NCBI RefSeq assembly: GCF_000285835.1 | Contig: NZ_HE978602.1 | Location: 128,499 to 192,498 of the forward strand | DNA from: Brevibacterium senegalense | GTDB lineage: Bacteria; Actinomycetota; Actinomycetes; Actinomycetales; Brevibacteriaceae | Length of the DNA: 64,000 nucleotides | Direction: 5' to 3' | In this document: one piece after another, positions 47,476-56,332 of the stretch | How positions within the stretch are numbered: position 1 is the stretch's first letter | How the letters are laid out: each line of letters starts with the position of its first letter | Notes under the pieces: generated by a model | The model's database searches: none | What the model was told of the DNA's origin: nothing | What the model saw: the letters and a program-made list of their open reading frames with translations, nothing else | Position numbers and translations under genes: made by a program

Positions 47476-48306
47476 ATGACCGATGCAGTGACCCAGGGCG
47501 GGATCGCCGACAACACCGGGAAGTTCACGGGATTGGGTGCGATCTACGCGCGCAGCCGTCCGGGATACCCCGCCGCGCTGCTGGACATGCTGGTCCAGCG
47601 GGTGGCGAGCGGAACGGACGGGGATGGTGCGGCTTCGACTGCGGCGACCTCGGTGTCCGGGCCGGTCGTCGCGGATATCGGTGCCGGCACGGGCAAGCTC
47701 ACCGCAGAGCTGCTGCGCCGCGACTGGGATGTCGTCGCCGTCGAGCCCAACGACGACATGCGCGCGGCGCTCACCGCGACGATCGGGGAGGCGGACCGGC
47801 TCACCGTCGTGGGTGCTCCGGCCGAGACGACCGGCCTGGACGCGGCGACCATCTCGTTGGTGACCGTCGCGCAGGCGTTCCACTGGTTCGACATCGAGGC
47901 CTTCCGCGCGGAGTGCCGACGCATCCTGGTGCCGGGCGGGCAGGTGGCGCTCATCTGGAACTTCCGCCGTGCGGAGGAGGAGTCCGTCCACGCGGTCATC
48001 GAAGCGTTCCGTGCCCGCGTGGGAGGATTCACCGGACTCACGCTCGCAGAGAAGGTGACGGACGTGGAGCTGGCGCAGTTCTACGGCGGATCGCACTACC
48101 AGCGGCTCGAGTACGACAACGACGAGCTCATCACGTGGGACACGTTCCGCGAGCGCCATCTGTCGCTGTCCTTCGCGCCCAAGGAGGGCGACCCGGCCCG
48201 CGAGCCGCTCGTCGAGGACCTGCAGCGGATCTTCGATCGGTACGCGGTCGACGGCCTCTACCGCTTCCCCAACTCCACGCACGTCCTGGTGGGCGACGTG
48301 CGCTGA
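47476..48306 (+). CDS. Class I SAM-dependent methyltransferase (second of tandem pair)
   Basis: A 276-residue methyltransferase homologous along its length to the one upstream: the N-terminal FTGLGAIYARSRPGYP, motif I VADIGAGTGKL, AQAFHWFDIEAFRAECRRILVPGG and the C-terminal REGDPA-like KEGDPAREPLVEDL all have counterparts. It has an extra Ala/Thr/Gly-rich insert of about 20 residues before motif I. The pair arose by tandem duplication. AGAGGA precedes the ATG at 47476. It is convergent with the encapsulin gene. Confidence 0.82.
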   Translation: MTDAVTQGGIADNTGKFTGLGAIYARSRPGYPAALLDMLVQRVASGTDGDGAASTAATSVSGPVVADIGAGTGKLTAELLRRDWDVVAVEPNDDMRAALTATIGEADRLTVVGAPAETTGLDAATISLVTVAQAFHWFDIEAFRAECRRILVPGGQVALIWNFRRAEEESVHAVIEAFRARVGGFTGLTLAEKVTDVELAQFYGGSHYQRLEYDNDELITWDTFRERHLSLSFAPKEGDPAREPLVEDLQRIFDRYAVDGLYRFPNSTHVLVGDVR

Positions 48307-48316
48307 GGCCGCGAGA

Positions 48317-48359
48317 CTCCGGCGGCCGGTCGCGTGAATGCGTCAGCCGACCGCCGGAG
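48317..48359. terminator. Inverted repeat between methyltransferase and encapsulin genes
   Basis: CTCCGGCGG and CCGCCGGAG form a perfect 9-bp stem around a 25-nt loop in the 62-nt space between convergent genes. Confidence 0.5.
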
Positions 48360-48368
48360 CGCGCGGAC

Positions 48369-49172
48369 TCAGGGTGCCAGGTGGACCGCGGCCTCGGCGC
48401 TGGCGACGCGGAAGGTGAAGGTCTCCTGCAGGTACAGGTTCACCTTCTCCGCATCGTGCGAGTCATAGCCGATGGAGACGTCCTGGCCGATGTGCAGCTC
48501 GTAGTCGCCGCCGCGCTCGGAGACGACCAGGGCGCCGTCGATCGCGGGTGCCCAGATGACGCGGCCCTGGCCCAGGATGCGCTGGATGTGAGCGGAGACG
48601 GGGTTTCCCTCGTCGGCCGACTCGGCCAGCTGGGTGTAGAGCTCGGCCGACAGCAGCAGGTTGTAGGGGCCAGCGACACCGTCGAGGCGGAGAGCCGTGA
48701 TGGCCTCGGCGACTGACGACGTGAGGTCCTTGATGTCCGACTGCAGCTGGATGGGCTTGTGCGGGCTGGCGGCGATGATGCCGGAGAAGCCCACGTCGTG
48801 TGCGGAACCGCTCAGCACCGCGTTGTCCTCCGCCTTCGCCAGGCGCATCGCGGCGTCCTTCGCCGGATCCCAGTCCGCGTCCACCGCGCCGCGGGCGACG
48901 CTGTCGACCTCGTCGCGGTCGACGGAGAACGGCACGCGCAGCTCGATGACCGGCAGCACGACGCGGGTGCGGCCGCGCACGCCGTCGACGTCCGTGCCGG
49001 TCTCCTTGACGCGTCCCGTGGTGAGCGAGGAGAACTCGTATCCGCGGGGCTCGGGCATCTCGACGAAGCGGCGGCCCGCGATGTGCCGGCGGAAGGTCTG
49101 CTTGACCTCGTCCTCCAGATCCGCCCAGGCGGCGTCGGACAGGGGTGCGAGTTCACGATGAAGGTTGTTCAT
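48369..49172 (-). CDS. Encapsulin shell protein (family 1, linocin M18/CFP29 type)
   Basis: A 267-residue HK97-fold shell protein. The N-terminus MNNLHRELAPLSDAAWADLE and the following RRHIAGRRFVEM are diagnostic of family 1 encapsulins. RVPFSVDRDEVDSVARG, GPYNLLLSAELY, VIWAPAIDGALVV and VNLYLQETFTF match the rest of the family. Sixty or more copies assemble into a protein nanocompartment that packages an enzyme, usually a dye-decolorising peroxidase or ferritin-like protein, by a C-terminal tag. No such cargo gene is adjacent. The ATG at 49172 follows GGAGG. A TAGAAT hexamer about 60 nt upstream is its probable -10 box. Confidence 0.95.
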   Translation of the reverse strand: MNNLHRELAPLSDAAWADLEDEVKQTFRRHIAGRRFVEMPEPRGYEFSSLTTGRVKETGTDVDGVRGRTRVVLPVIELRVPFSVDRDEVDSVARGAVDADWDPAKDAAMRLAKAEDNAVLSGSAHDVGFSGIIAASPHKPIQLQSDIKDLTSSVAEAITALRLDGVAGPYNLLLSAELYTQLAESADEGNPVSAHIQRILGQGRVIWAPAIDGALVVSERGGDYELHIGQDVSIGYDSHDAEKVNLYLQETFTFRVASAEAAVHLAP

Positions 49173-49274
49173 GGTCGTCCCTCCTCAGGATCGTGCCGAG
49201 GTCCGCGTCCCGAAGTTCGTGAGCGCCTCGTTTTCTTGAGTGATTCTAGTTTACTGCGGATCGAGGTGGTCTAC

Positions 49275-49294
49275 CAGTGAGTATGCACTCACTG
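49275..49294. terminator. Hairpin overlapping the stop codon of the CPBP gene
   Basis: CAGTGAGT and ACTCACTG form a perfect 8-bp stem with a 4-nt loop. It includes the stop codon at 49289-49291 and separates the CPBP gene from the encapsulin promoter. Confidence 0.5.
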
Positions 49295-50560
49295 ATCCGG
49301 GTGCTGTCCAGGGTCTGCATGCGGCTGGCTGGAGCCTGCTCCCGGCTGGCCGAGATGCGCGGCCGGCTGGCCATGGACGGACGGTCCGGCCTCGCCGGGT
49401 GAGGCAGGCGCGGCAGGTGAGACGGGCGCGGCAGGGGCGGCGGCCTCGGCGGTGGTGGTCTCCACCTTCCGACGCCTGCCCAGCAGCCAGAGGACGACGA
49501 TCACGACGGCGAGGATGACGAGCGGCACCAGCATGAATGGTCCGCCCTGGCCGGCGGAGCGGTCGAAGCCCTCCGTCATCTGGCCGGCCAGCGCGCCGAC
49601 CAGCAGGAGGAAGAGGTTGTTCGCGATGTGGATGGCGATGGCGGCCTCGAGCCCGCCGGTCAGCTGCGTGAGGATCGAGAGGAGGATGCCGAAGCACAGG
49701 TAGTAGAAGATGAGCCACGGATCCTGGGCGAAGTGGAAGACGGCGAACAGCGGCGCGCTCACGGCGGTGCCGAGGATGAAGGACCAGCGCGGTGAGCGGA
49801 CCCAGCTGCCGGCCGAGCGCTGGACGACGCCGCGGAACATGTACTCCTCGGCGGCGGCCTGGAGCGGGGTCGTGAGGATGATGATGCCGATGAAGGCGAC
49901 GACGGTGCCGTCGATCTGCAGGTCCTGATACGTGGGATCGAGGAAGCTCGACGCGGCGAACAGCAGGTAGACCGGCACGACGACCGCGGCAGCGAGGGCC
50001 AGCCATGACCAGCGGAACCGGCCGACGACGGAGTGGAAGTGGCCCCAGCGCAGACCGATGAGGAAGCGGTGGGCGAGGAACGCGACTGCCGCGGAGGCCA
50101 GGAGGCTCACGTTGGTCGCGGCGAGCAGCGTCGGCGACATGGACACCTGCCCCTCCATGAGAGCGTCCGTGTCCGCGTTGCCCAGGGCCAGGTCGACCGC
50201 GATCGCGACGAAGCTCAGGATGAAGGAGAACGTCAGGATCGCCACGATGACGAGGACGATGCTGACCAAACCGCGCCACCAACCCGTGCGCGGTGTGCGG
50301 TAGGACGAGGTGAAGGGGAGACCCGGCAGGGGCGCGACAGGCCCGCGGGCGGCGGCTTGCACTTGGGCGGCGTACTGCAGTGCGGCCTCATTCGGTGCGG
50401 GGTGATGCTGAGCCGGCGGGTGGGGCTGCGCCGATTGCTGCGCCGGCTGCTGTGCCCGTTGCTGAGTCGGGTCCTGCGGCGGCGGAGGCCCGCCTGGTAC
50501 CGGTCCTTCCGGTGCGGGTCCGGGATTGGGCGGGGGCGGCGGGGGCACAGCATCGCTCAT
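49289..50560 (-). CDS. CPBP family intramembrane metalloprotease
   Basis: A 423-residue membrane protein. A Pro/Gln-rich cytoplasmic N-terminus of about 90 residues precedes about eight hydrophobic segments. The Abi/CPBP motifs are present: AAEEYMFRGVV (EExxxR), FAVFHFAQD and IAIHIANNLF (HxxxN). The C-terminal tail is Ala/Pro/His-rich. Relatives include CAAX-type prenyl proteases and bacteriocin-immunity proteins; the substrate is unknown. There is no ribosome site, but TAGGGT lies 6 nt before the ATG (50567-50572), so the transcript is probably leaderless. It lies directly upstream of the encapsulin gene, but a hairpin separates them. Confidence 0.85.
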   Translation of the reverse strand: MSDAVPPPPPPNPGPAPEGPVPGGPPPPQDPTQQRAQQPAQQSAQPHPPAQHHPAPNEAALQYAAQVQAAARGPVAPLPGLPFTSSYRTPRTGWWRGLVSIVLVIVAILTFSFILSFVAIAVDLALGNADTDALMEGQVSMSPTLLAATNVSLLASAAVAFLAHRFLIGLRWGHFHSVVGRFRWSWLALAAAVVVPVYLLFAASSFLDPTYQDLQIDGTVVAFIGIIILTTPLQAAAEEYMFRGVVQRSAGSWVRSPRWSFILGTAVSAPLFAVFHFAQDPWLIFYYLCFGILLSILTQLTGGLEAAIAIHIANNLFLLLVGALAGQMTEGFDRSAGQGGPFMLVPLVILAVVIVVLWLLGRRRKVETTTAEAAAPAAPVSPAAPASPGEAGPSVHGQPAAHLGQPGAGSSQPHADPGQHPDQ

Positions 50561-50566
50561 GGACTC

Positions 50567-50572
50567 ACCCTA
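50567..50572 (-). promoter_or_regulatory. -10 element of probable leaderless CPBP transcript
   Basis: TAGGGT on the minus strand ends 6 nt before the ATG. Confidence 0.45.
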
Positions 50573-50758
50573 TCCGGGCACAGGGCGCGCTGATCGGGTG
50601 AATCGCCTGCTGGTGGCACGACCGACCACGTGCCACCACCGCCGCGCCCTCTGTGCCGCCTTCCGTGCACCCACTAGTGTGGATGGACCAGGGACCGTCG
50701 TATCCGCACACCATCGGGGCCCGCAGGATGCCTGTGCCCCTCGTCAGGAGACAGAGGA

Positions 50759-52897
50759 ATGGCCAACCGCCTCGCCCACGCGACCAGCCCGTACCTCAAC
50801 CAGCACGCGGACAACCCGATCGACTGGCATGTCTGGGGGCCGGAGGCGTTCGAGGAGGCCGCCCGCCGCGACGTCCCCGTCCTCGTGAGCATCGGCTACG
50901 CGACCTGCCACTGGTGCCACGTCATGGCCCGCGAGTCCTTCTCGGACCCGGAACTGGGCGCCCTGGCGAACGAGTCCGTCGTCGCGATCAAGGTCGACCG
51001 GGAGGAGCTGCCCGCCGTCGACGGTTTCTACATGGACGCCCTGCTGGCGATGCGCGGCCAGGGCGGGTGGCCGCTCACCGTCTTCACGACCCCGGACAGC
51101 CGCCCGTTCTTCGCCGGCACCTACTTCCCGCCCCAGCCGCGCGACGGCATGCCCAGCCTGTCGCAGGTCATCACGACGATCGCGCGCACGTGGCGGGACG
51201 ACCGCGATCGGGCCCAGCAGATTGCCTCCCAGCTCGCGCAGAACCTCATCCGCCTCCCGGACCTGTCGCTGGGACTGCCCGCCGAGGCCCCCACTCCTCA
51301 GATCGACGACGACACCCTGACTGCGGCGGCCGAGAACCTCCTGGCCGCCCAGGACCGTCGCTGGGGCGGCTTCGGGCAGGCCCCCAAGTTCCCGCCGCTG
51401 CTGAGCATCGTCCACCTGCTGCGCCGGCACGCACGGCTGGGCACTTCGCCCGAGGCCGCGGACCTGGACGCCGTCCGCCGCACGTTCGCGGGCATCGCCT
51501 CCGGGGGGATCCGGGACCACGTGGATGGCGGGATCTCCCGCTACAGCGTCGACGCGCAGTGGCACATCCCCCACTTCGAGAAGATGCTCTTCGACAACGC
51601 GCAGTACCTGCGGGCCGCCGTCGACTGGCTGGAGACGGAGCGTCGCTGGGACCCGGATTCCCGCTACGCCCGGCTGGCGCACCGGGAGGCGACGGAGACC
51701 GCCGCGTTCCTGCTGGAGCGGATGCAGCTGCCGGACGGCGGCTTCGCCTCGGGGCTGGACGCGGACTCGGTGGACGACGCCGGTGAGCGCACCGAGGGGG
51801 CGTACTACCTGGAGACCGCGGACGGGGTGCCCGCCCCGTTCCAGCCCCTGGGCCCGGTCGAGGCCGCGCACCCGGACCGCCCCTTCGCGGTGGGCTTCCC
51901 CACGGTCGCGGAGTGGGCGCACGGGGAGGATGGCTCCGACGAGGAGAGCTCCGAGGACGTCGCTCCCTGGGCAACCCCGGAGGCCGTCGCCGCCCGCGAG
52001 GAGATCGCCGGCAGGCGCGCCGACCGACCGCTGCCGCAACGCGACGACAAGCTCGTGACGGAGTGGAACGCGCTCGCCATCACCGCGCTCGCCCAGGCCG
52101 GTCGCGTCCTGGACGACGAGCGGCTCACCACTGCGGCGCGGCGCGCCTTCGATGCGGTCCTCGCGGCGAACCGCGGTGACGCCCCAGCAGCCGGCGACGC
52201 GACCGCACCCACCGATGGAGCTCCGGCCGGCACGAGGCCGACCACGGATGCGACGGGCGGTGCCGACGCGGGTGCGGAATCAGGTCCCCGCGTCGTCCGC
52301 AGCAGCACGGATGGAGTCGCCGGTCCCGGCCAGGCGACCCTGGCGGACGTCGCGCAGCTGTCGATCGCGGCGCACGCGGTGGGGGAGACGGAGGCGTTCG
52401 ACTCGCTCGTGCGCGAGGCGCTGGGTTTCGTCGTCTTCCCGGTCCGGCAGGACGGGACGGACGAGCCGGCGACCCGGCGGGGGCAGGCGACCGCACAGGG
52501 CGCGGCAGTCTCGGGAACAGGGGAGCCGGGAACGGACGGCACGGCGGCCTCGGGAACGGCCGGCGCACAGCGCTGGGAGGGTGCGAGCCTGCTCGACGCG
52601 CACGGTGACGGGATCGTGCCGGTGCGCGGCTCGGACCCGTTGGACGATTCGACGCCCTCCGGGCGGGCGGCCCTCATCGAGGCGCTGCGGCTGGCGGACG
52701 AGAGGGCCGGTGACCGGACCGCGGACCATGCGGACGATGCGGACCGCGCCGACGCCGCGGACCTGCGACAGCTGCGTGCGATCCTGCTCGCCTCCGTGCT
52801 GCCGGCGCTGCAGCAGGCGACCCGGTCGCTGGGGTGGGTGCTGGCGGAGGCGGAGCTGGACGCCGCGACCCGTTCTCAGTCGGATCCGTTAGCGTGA
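50759..52897 (+). CDS. DUF255 thioredoxin-like protein (YyaL/spermatogenesis-associated 20 family)
   Basis: A 712-residue protein. The N-terminal thioredoxin-like domain starts with [21 protein letters not shown] and has the CHWC motif at residues 50-53, followed by [13 protein letters not shown] and [11 protein letters not shown] segments. The rest resembles an (alpha/alpha)6-barrel like N-acylglucosamine epimerases ([38 protein letters not shown]). An Ala/Gly/Thr-rich insert of about 60 residues sits near residue 475. The biochemical role of the family is not established. AGGAG precedes the ATG, and TAGTGT at 50675-50680 is a possible -10 box. It ends 4 nt before the thioredoxin gene, so they form an operon. 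Confidence 0.85.
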   Translation: MANRLAHATSPYLNQHADNPIDWHVWGPEAFEEAARRDVPVLVSIGYATCHWCHVMARESFSDPELGALANESVVAIKVDREELPAVDGFYMDALLAMRGQGGWPLTVFTTPDSRPFFAGTYFPPQPRDGMPSLSQVITTIARTWRDDRDRAQQIASQLAQNLIRLPDLSLGLPAEAPTPQIDDDTLTAAAENLLAAQDRRWGGFGQAPKFPPLLSIVHLLRRHARLGTSPEAADLDAVRRTFAGIASGGIRDHVDGGISRYSVDAQWHIPHFEKMLFDNAQYLRAAVDWLETERRWDPDSRYARLAHREATETAAFLLERMQLPDGGFASGLDADSVDDAGERTEGAYYLETADGVPAPFQPLGPVEAAHPDRPFAVGFPTVAEWAHGEDGSDEESSEDVAPWATPEAVAAREEIAGRRADRPLPQRDDKLVTEWNALAITALAQAGRVLDDERLTTAARRAFDAVLAANRGDAPAAGDATAPTDGAPAGTRPTTDATGGADAGAESGPRVVRSSTDGVAGPGQATLADVAQLSIAAHAVGETEAFDSLVREALGFVVFPVRQDGTDEPATRRGQATAQGAAVSGTGEPGTDGTAASGTAGAQRWEGASLLDAHGDGIVPVRGSDPLDDSTPSGRAALIEALRLADERAGDRTADHADDADRADAADLRQLRAILLASVLPALQQATRSLGWVLAEAELDAATRSQSDPLA

Positions 52898-52901
52898 GGG
52901 A

Positions 52902-53342
52902 ATGAGCACGCACACGATCACGTCAGAGAACCTGCAGTCCACCATCGCGGACAACGACATCGTCATCCTCGACTTCTGGGCCGACTGGTGCGGGCCCTGC
53001 AAGAGCTTCGCCCCGGTCTTCGAGCAGGCGTCGGAGCAGCACACGGACATCGCCTTCGGCAAGATCGACACGGAAGACCAGCAGCAGATGGCCGCCGCGT
53101 TCGGCATCTCCTCGATCCCCACTCTCATGGTCTTCCGCGAGGGCGTGGGTGTCTTCCGCCAGGCCGGCGCGTTGCCCGCCCCGCAGCTGGAGGAGCTCAT
53201 CAGCGGTGTGCGCGGCCTCGACATGGAGGACGTGCACGCGAAGGTCGCGGAGCAGCAGAAGAAGATGGCGGAGGAGCAGGCGGCGAAGGAGTCCCAGCAG
53301 GGCACCGGCGGAGCGCCGGGCACCTCGCCCACGGACTTCTGA
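52902..53342 (+). CDS. Thioredoxin
   Basis: A 146-residue cytoplasmic thioredoxin with the active site WCGPC at residues 29-33 and the cis-Pro segment SSIPTLMVF. A C-terminal extension of about 35 residues (EEQAAKESQQGTGG) is charged and probably disordered. It starts 4 nt after the DUF255 gene stop with GAGGGA close to the ATG, so it is co-translated with a protein that has a thioredoxin-like fold itself. No thioredoxin reductase is in the window. Confidence 0.92.
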   Translation: MSTHTITSENLQSTIADNDIVILDFWADWCGPCKSFAPVFEQASEQHTDIAFGKIDTEDQQQMAAAFGISSIPTLMVFREGVGVFRQAGALPAPQLEELISGVRGLDMEDVHAKVAEQQKKMAEEQAAKESQQGTGGAPGTSPTDF

Positions 53343-53359
53343 GCGACGGACCCCCGAGC

Positions 53360-53397
53360 GACGGTCGGATGGGCGGAGGCCCGCCCAGCCGACCGTC
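53360..53397. terminator. Bidirectional hairpin between thioredoxin and M18 peptidase
   Basis: Arms at 53360-53376 and 53381-53397 pair over 17 positions with one mismatch around a 4-nt loop, in the 57-nt gap between convergent genes. Confidence 0.65.
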
Positions 53398-53399
53398 AG

Positions 53400-54947
53400 T
53401 CAGCTCGCCAGGAACCGGCCCAGAGCCGCGCGGAGGTCGGCCAGGTCGGACAGCGCGCACATCTCGCGCGCCGAATGCATCGACCACAGCGCCGGCCCCA
53501 CATCCACCGTCGTCATGCCCAGTCGCGTCGCGGTGAGCGGGCCGATCGTCGACCCGCACGGGATCGTGTTGTTCGAGACGAACTCCTGGAAGCCCACCCC
53601 GGCGTCGCGGCACGCCCGCGCCCACACGGCGGTCCCCACCGCGTCCGTCGCGTAGCGCTGCTGCGCGTTGATCTTCAGCAGCGGTCCGCCGCCCAGGACC
53701 GGCCGGTTCACCGGGTCGTGGTGCCCCTGGTAGTTGGGGTGCACCGCGTGCCCCGCGTCGGAGGACACGCACACGGATCCGGACAGTGCCCGGAGGTGGG
53801 CCGTCCGATCGCCGCCCAGTCCCGCGGTGATCCGCTCGAGGACGTCGGCCAGGAACGGGCCGCTCGCACCGGACCGCGTCTCCGACCCCACCTCCTCGTG
53901 GTCGAACGCCGCCAGCACCGCGATCCCCGTGAGGTCGGCCGGATCAACCTGTGCCAGCGCACTCGTGCCCGCCCACACGGAGGCCAGGTTGTCGAGCCGC
54001 GGCGACGCGAGGAACTCGCTGTGCGCGCCGAACACCGCCGGCTCCTGCACGGGGAACGTGTGGACGTCGTAGCCGGCGACGTCTGCGACGTCGACCCCCG
54101 CCGAGGCCGCCAGCAGCCCCAGCACCAGCGACCCCGCCGCGTGGTCGGTGTCGGTGGTGCCGGACATCGCGCCGCCGCTGGTCCCGGCCGCCGCGCTCGC
54201 TGCGCCATCCGCCCCGCCGGTCGCGGCAACTCCCGCCGCACCGGTCCCCACCAGGTCCGCGAGCCCGATGACCGGCTGCGTGTGGCGCTGCCGATCGAGG
54301 GTGAGGCCGTCGTTCGCCTTCCGATCCAGGTGGATCGCCAGCTGCGGGATGCGCGCGATGGGCCCGGTCTGCGCCAGCACGGCGGTGCCGTCCGTGAGGA
54401 CGAGGCGCCCGGCGAAGCACAGCTCGCGGTCCAGCCAGGAGTTCAGCAGCGGGCCGCCGTAGACCTCCACCCCGGTCTGCAGCGCGCCGGCGGCCGTGAA
54501 GTCCGGTTGCGGCTTGAGCTTGAAGCCCGGCGAGTCCGTGTGCGCGCCCACGACGTGGAAGGGCAGCGCCGCGATGCCGGCGCTGCCCGCGCCGGAGCCC
54601 GCGCCTGTGCCCGCGTCGTTCGCGCGGTCGCCGCCCGCCTCATCCGCGGCCGGAACCGCGAACGCGAGGACCGCACCGTCGCGGACCACGACGTACCGAC
54701 CGCCGGGCTCGATGACCCACGCCTCGTCCTCGTCGAGTTCCGCGAAGCCCGCGTCCACCAGCCGCTCCCGCACCGCGTACGCCGCGTGGAACGAGGACGG
54801 CGACTCCATCACGAGCGCGGACAGGTCCGCCGCCAGCGCCGCGTGCACCGCGGAGGTCGACCCCCCGCCGCTCGCCGCGTCGTCCCCGCTCACCGCCGAG
54901 GTCGATCCGCCACCGGTCACGTCACCCTGAGGAGCTGAGTTCGTCAT
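53400..54947 (-). CDS. M18 family aminopeptidase
   Basis: A 515-residue metallo-aminopeptidase. Metal ligands are visible in VVGAHTDSPGFKLKP, LDNLASVWAG, FDHEEVGSET and SSDAGHAVHPNY, with WLDRELCFAGRL and NNTIPCGSTIGP also conserved. It removes N-terminal acidic or neutral residues from peptides in the cytoplasm. The N-terminus carries a duplicated GGGSTSAV unit before the conserved part (residue about 35), and two Ala/Gly-rich inserts lengthen the protein beyond the usual 430. TACCGT lies 6 nt before the ATG, and the only ribosome-like GGGAG is too close, so it is probably leaderless. Confidence 0.9.
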   Translation of the reverse strand: MTNSAPQGDVTGGGSTSAVSGDDAASGGGSTSAVHAALAADLSALVMESPSSFHAAYAVRERLVDAGFAELDEDEAWVIEPGGRYVVVRDGAVLAFAVPAADEAGGDRANDAGTGAGSGAGSAGIAALPFHVVGAHTDSPGFKLKPQPDFTAAGALQTGVEVYGGPLLNSWLDRELCFAGRLVLTDGTAVLAQTGPIARIPQLAIHLDRKANDGLTLDRQRHTQPVIGLADLVGTGAAGVAATGGADGAASAAAGTSGGAMSGTTDTDHAAGSLVLGLLAASAGVDVADVAGYDVHTFPVQEPAVFGAHSEFLASPRLDNLASVWAGTSALAQVDPADLTGIAVLAAFDHEEVGSETRSGASGPFLADVLERITAGLGGDRTAHLRALSGSVCVSSDAGHAVHPNYQGHHDPVNRPVLGGGPLLKINAQQRYATDAVGTAVWARACRDAGVGFQEFVSNNTIPCGSTIGPLTATRLGMTTVDVGPALWSMHSAREMCALSDLADLRAALGRFLAS

Positions 54948-54984
54948 GCTCCCACGGTAGCCGGTGGGGCTATCGTTGACTCAC
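54948..54984. promoter_or_regulatory. Compact divergent leaderless promoters
   Basis: The 37-nt gap holds TACCGT on the minus strand (54954-54959, 6 nt from the M18 ATG) and TATCGT on the plus strand (54971-54976, 8 nt from the MFS GTG). The -35 region of each must lie in or beyond the other's -10, up to the coding region. Confidence 0.5.
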
Positions 54985-56238
54985 GTGTTCGCCACTCTCA
55001 TCCGCCTGCTGGGCTGGGGGTACATCCCCATCGCCGTCATCGCGAAGCTGCCCTTCGCGATGTCCGTCGTCGCGGTCATGACGGCGGTGTCCGCGCTGCG
55101 GGGCTCGTACTCGGAGGCGGGTGCCACGGCCGCTCTGGTGGGCGTGGGCACGGCGATCTCCGGCCCGCTGCTGGGCGCCGCCGCCGACCGCTGGGGCCAG
55201 CGCACCGTCCTCCTCATCCTGGGTGTGGCGAACACGGCCGCCCTCCTGGGCCTGGCCTGGGCCCTCCTCGAGAGCGCCGCCTCCCCCGTCATCCTCACGA
55301 CGGGCCTGCTCATCGGCCTCACCGCCCCGCAGGCGTCCTCGATGGTCCGCTCCCGCTGGCTGCTGGCTATCGACGCCGAGGTCCCGGTCGCCTCCCGCAG
55401 CCGTTCCACCAACGCGGTCCTCTCCTACGAGTCCATGACGGACGAACTCATGTTCGTCTTCGGCCCCGTCATCGTGGGCGTGGCCGCCGTCGCGTGGGGC
55501 ACCGTCTCACCCGTCGTGGGTGCGGCGACCCTCACCGCCGTGGGCATCACCGCGTTCGCGCTGCACCGCTCCGCGCAGTACGCGCAGGGCCGCACCGACC
55601 CCCGCCCGGGCACCTCGCCCCAGGGCCCGGCCACCGCCGAGGCCGCCCCGGCGGCACTCCTCTTCCGCCCGGTCGTCCTGCTGCCGGTGGGCGGCATGGC
55701 CTGCATCGGCCTCTTCTTCGGCTCGACGCTCACGAGCCTCACCGCCTTCATGGAGACGCTGGGCCAGGCGGATGCGACGGGGATCCTCTACGGGGTCATG
55801 GGCGTGGGCTCCGCGATCTGCGCGCTGTCCGTCGTCGTCCTGCCCGAGGCGTTCCGCCTGCGCGCCCGCTGGCTCGTCTTCGCGACCCTCACACTGGCCG
55901 GCTGCCTCCTCTACACACAGGGGCAGACCCTCACAGCCTTCGTCATCGCGCTGCTCATCATGGGCTGCGGCGTGGGCCCCAGCCTCGTCACCCTCTTCGC
56001 GATCGCCTCCCAGCACGCACCCGCCGGTCGCCTCACCACCGTCATGGCGATGATGAGCACGGGCGTCGTCGTGGGCCAGTCCGCCAGCTCCGCGCTGAGC
56101 GGCACCCTCCTGGACGGAGCGGGACTGGCCGTGGGACTGTGGGGCCCGGCGGCCTCGGGCGCGCTGCTGGTGGCGCTGGGACTGGCCTACCACTGGAGCG
56201 CACCGCGCACCCGGCGATCTCGCACAGAGGTGCCCTAG
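54985..56238 (+). CDS. MFS transporter of unknown substrate
   Basis: A 417-residue membrane protein with twelve hydrophobic segments. The family loop LGAAADRWGQRTVL follows helix 2, and SYESMTDELMFVFGPVIVG in the middle is shared with the second MFS protein at 62259-63554 (SWEAVADEILFVTGPVVV), so the two are related. No substrate is indicated; efflux is likely. I use the GTG at 54985 because TATCGT lies 8 nt upstream; a GTG at 54964 would add seven residues and overlap the -10 box. It is divergent from the M18 peptidase. Confidence 0.8.
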   Translation: MFATLIRLLGWGYIPIAVIAKLPFAMSVVAVMTAVSALRGSYSEAGATAALVGVGTAISGPLLGAAADRWGQRTVLLILGVANTAALLGLAWALLESAASPVILTTGLLIGLTAPQASSMVRSRWLLAIDAEVPVASRSRSTNAVLSYESMTDELMFVFGPVIVGVAAVAWGTVSPVVGAATLTAVGITAFALHRSAQYAQGRTDPRPGTSPQGPATAEAAPAALLFRPVVLLPVGGMACIGLFFGSTLTSLTAFMETLGQADATGILYGVMGVGSAICALSVVVLPEAFRLRARWLVFATLTLAGCLLYTQGQTLTAFVIALLIMGCGVGPSLVTLFAIASQHAPAGRLTTVMAMMSTGVVVGQSASSALSGTLLDGAGLAVGLWGPAASGALLVALGLAYHWSAPRTRRSRTEVP

Positions 56239-56274
56239 GATGGCGACCGGGCCGTGGACAGCGCGGCCGTGCCC

Positions 56275-56301
56275 GCGTCGCGGTGCGATCGAACGCGACG
56301 C
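56275..56301 (+). terminator. Hairpin downstream of the MFS gene
   Basis: GCGTCGCG and CGCGACGC form a perfect 8-bp stem with an 11-nt loop. A TAGGAT hexamer overlapping the MFS stop codon (56236-56241) lies before it and could start the next transcript, in which case this is a leader hairpin. Confidence 0.4.
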
Positions 56302-56332
56302 ACACCCCACTCCCTGACGATCTGAGGTACTC

